Positions 14,089 to 15,084 of a stretch of 15,084 nt of DNA are shown one piece after another. This stretch comes from Alphaproteobacteria bacterium (GTDB lineage: Bacteria; Pseudomonadota; Alphaproteobacteria; UBA7887): NCBI GenBank assembly GCA_028289725.1, contig JANQOH010000003.1:1-15084 (forward strand). Reading direction: 5' to 3'. The position numbers and the translations under genes were made by a program. Position 1 is the stretch's first letter, and each line of letters begins with the position of its first letter. The notes beneath the pieces were generated by a model that was given only the letters and a program-made list of their open reading frames with translations, did not search any database and was not told where the DNA came from.

Positions 14089-15084
14089 ATGAAACGTCTC
14101 GGAAAAGTGATGTCCGGTCTGGCTGCGGCGGCGATGGTCTCCGCCTGCGTCTATACGCCGCCGGAACAGGCCAAATCGGTCTCGCAACCGCAAACCAAGC
14201 CGACCAAGAACCTGACAAGTTTCAGCGAGTCCTTACGCTGTATGGACGACTTGTTCGTCGCCTTCGGCGTGCGCGACGTTGTCGTCACAAGCCAAGGCAT
14301 TCCGGATGCCACGGGCGAGATTTCCACCGGCACCAAGGACATGCTGATTTCAGCGGTCTCGCGTATGTCGGTGAAGAGCAACGCCTTCATTTTCGTGGAT
14401 TTCGACCAAACGCAGTACGACGTGAACGCGCTGCAGAATCTGGTTGGTTTCACCAATGATTTCGTGGTGCCCAATTACTATATCCGCGGCGCCATTACGC
14501 AACTCGACGAGCAAGTGATCTCCGAAAGCGCCAGCGGCGGCATATCGCTGCCCTTCGCGGATGCCGGTGGCAGCAAGGATCAGGTCATCTCGTTGGTCTC
14601 GGTCGACCTCAATATGGGCGATCTGCTGACCCGCCAAATCCTGCCTTACGCTTCGTCAAATAACTCGATCGCCGTGCGCCGGTCCGGTACGTCCGTGGAC
14701 GCCGGCGGCACGATCCAGAACATCGAGCTCGGCCTGAGCTTCAATGTGTCGATGAACCAAAGCGAGGGCATGCACCAGGCGATCCGGACTTTGGTGGACC
14801 TGAGTGCCGTGGAGGTGCTTGGCAAACTGACGCAAGTGCCTTATTGGCGCTGCCTCCAAATCGAGCAGACCAGCCCGGCGGTGACCGCCCAGGCGCGTGA
14901 TTGGTACGCCGGCATGGAACCAAAGGACCGCGTGGTCTTCGTGCAGCGTGCGTTGGCCGGTTCCGGTTACTACAAGGGCCCGATTGACGGCGCGGTGACC
15001 ACCGAGACGCGGGACGCCATCGGTGCCTATCAAGCCGAGAATGGACTGATCGCCGACGGGCACATCAATTTTGACCTTTATGCG
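14089..15084 (+). CDS. CsgG-like lipoprotein with peptidoglycan-binding domain (partial)
   Basis: The gene runs off the window; 332 residues are present. A lipoprotein signal has its lipobox at VSA-C20. Residues 20-260 follow the layout of E. coli CsgG, the nonameric outer-membrane curli pore. There is a start like VYTPPEQAK with NLTSF, a STGTKDMLISAVSRM helix, YYIRGAITQLDEQV followed by a Gly/Ser-rich stretch, SLVSVDLNMGDLLTRQIL, and a C-terminal helix with EVLGKL. Residues about 279-325 (VVFVQRALAGSGYYKGPIDG and AIGAYQAENGLIADG) are a PG_binding_1 domain, which curli CsgG lacks. ATG 14089 has AGGGGAG eight bases upstream. Probable role: outer-membrane export channel or anchor for the repeat protein, tethered to the wall. 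The CsgG assignment rests on pattern and length, not on an alignment score. Confidence 0.8.
   Translation, partial: MKRLGKVMSGLAAAAMVSACVYTPPEQAKSVSQPQTKPTKNLTSFSESLRCMDDLFVAFGVRDVVVTSQGIPDATGEISTGTKDMLISAVSRMSVKSNAFIFVDFDQTQYDVNALQNLVGFTNDFVVPNYYIRGAITQLDEQVISESASGGISLPFADAGGSKDQVISLVSVDLNMGDLLTRQILPYASSNNSIAVRRSGTSVDAGGTIQNIELGLSFNVSMNQSEGMHQAIRTLVDLSAVEVLGKLTQVPYWRCLQIEQTSPAVTAQARDWYAGMEPKDRVVFVQRALAGSGYYKGPIDGAVTTETRDAIGAYQAENGLIADGHINFDLYA

Overview
The window looks like a chromosomal piece of a GC-rich alphaproteobacterium. The pointers are the high-GC third-codon style, an HtpG, a PadR/DUF2325 pair, an Lrp/AsnC regulator and many small Sec-exported proteins. No species is claimed. There is no phage, transposase, integrase or CRISPR array. 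About fifteen genes are supported, and both ends of the window cut through a gene.

Layout. The 3' end of an unknown gene (1-168, +) faces htpG (291-2186, -) across a clear bidirectional terminator. Upstream of htpG and in the same direction lies an HSL-type esterase (2272-3237, -). A complete tRNA-Leu(CAA) follows (3428-3514, +) with a good sigma70 promoter in front of it. Next is a two-gene minus-strand operon: a PadR-like regulator (4875-5441) followed by a Cys-rich coiled-coil DUF2325 protein (3595-4848). Its promoter is overlapped by a 31-bp perfect palindrome with a Fur-box core, so the operon is probably iron-regulated. Then come a small two-TM protein (5775-6134, +) and a fasciclin-domain lipoprotein (6265-6771, -). 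They are followed by a plus-strand metabolic group: a frameshifted Gfo/Idh/MocA oxidoreductase (6931-7906), an M24 'pita-bread' hydrolase with one altered metal ligand (7953-9254) and a SAM methyltransferase (9284-9976). A small putative lipoprotein (10010-10288, -) is divergent from an Lrp/AsnC regulator (10515-10973, +).

The most interesting part is the right third. A plus-strand cluster encodes an exported protein made of six back-to-back 37-residue repeats (12868-13650), a small exported two-Cys protein (13688-14017), and a lipoprotein with a CsgG-like body and a C-terminal peptidoglycan-binding domain (14089 to beyond 15084). A second copy of the small two-Cys protein lies on the other strand at 11025-11387, separated from the cluster by an amidohydrolase (11575-12723). 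A CsgG-type outer-membrane pore beside an exported repetitive Asn/Gln/Gly-rich protein is the arrangement of curli (type VIII secretion) and of the Caulobacter holdfast-anchor (Hfa) genes. The repeat type, the duplicated small partner and the peptidoglycan-binding fusion do not match the curli proteins I know. I therefore propose an undescribed curli-like or beta-solenoid surface-fibre system. This is inference from sequence patterns.
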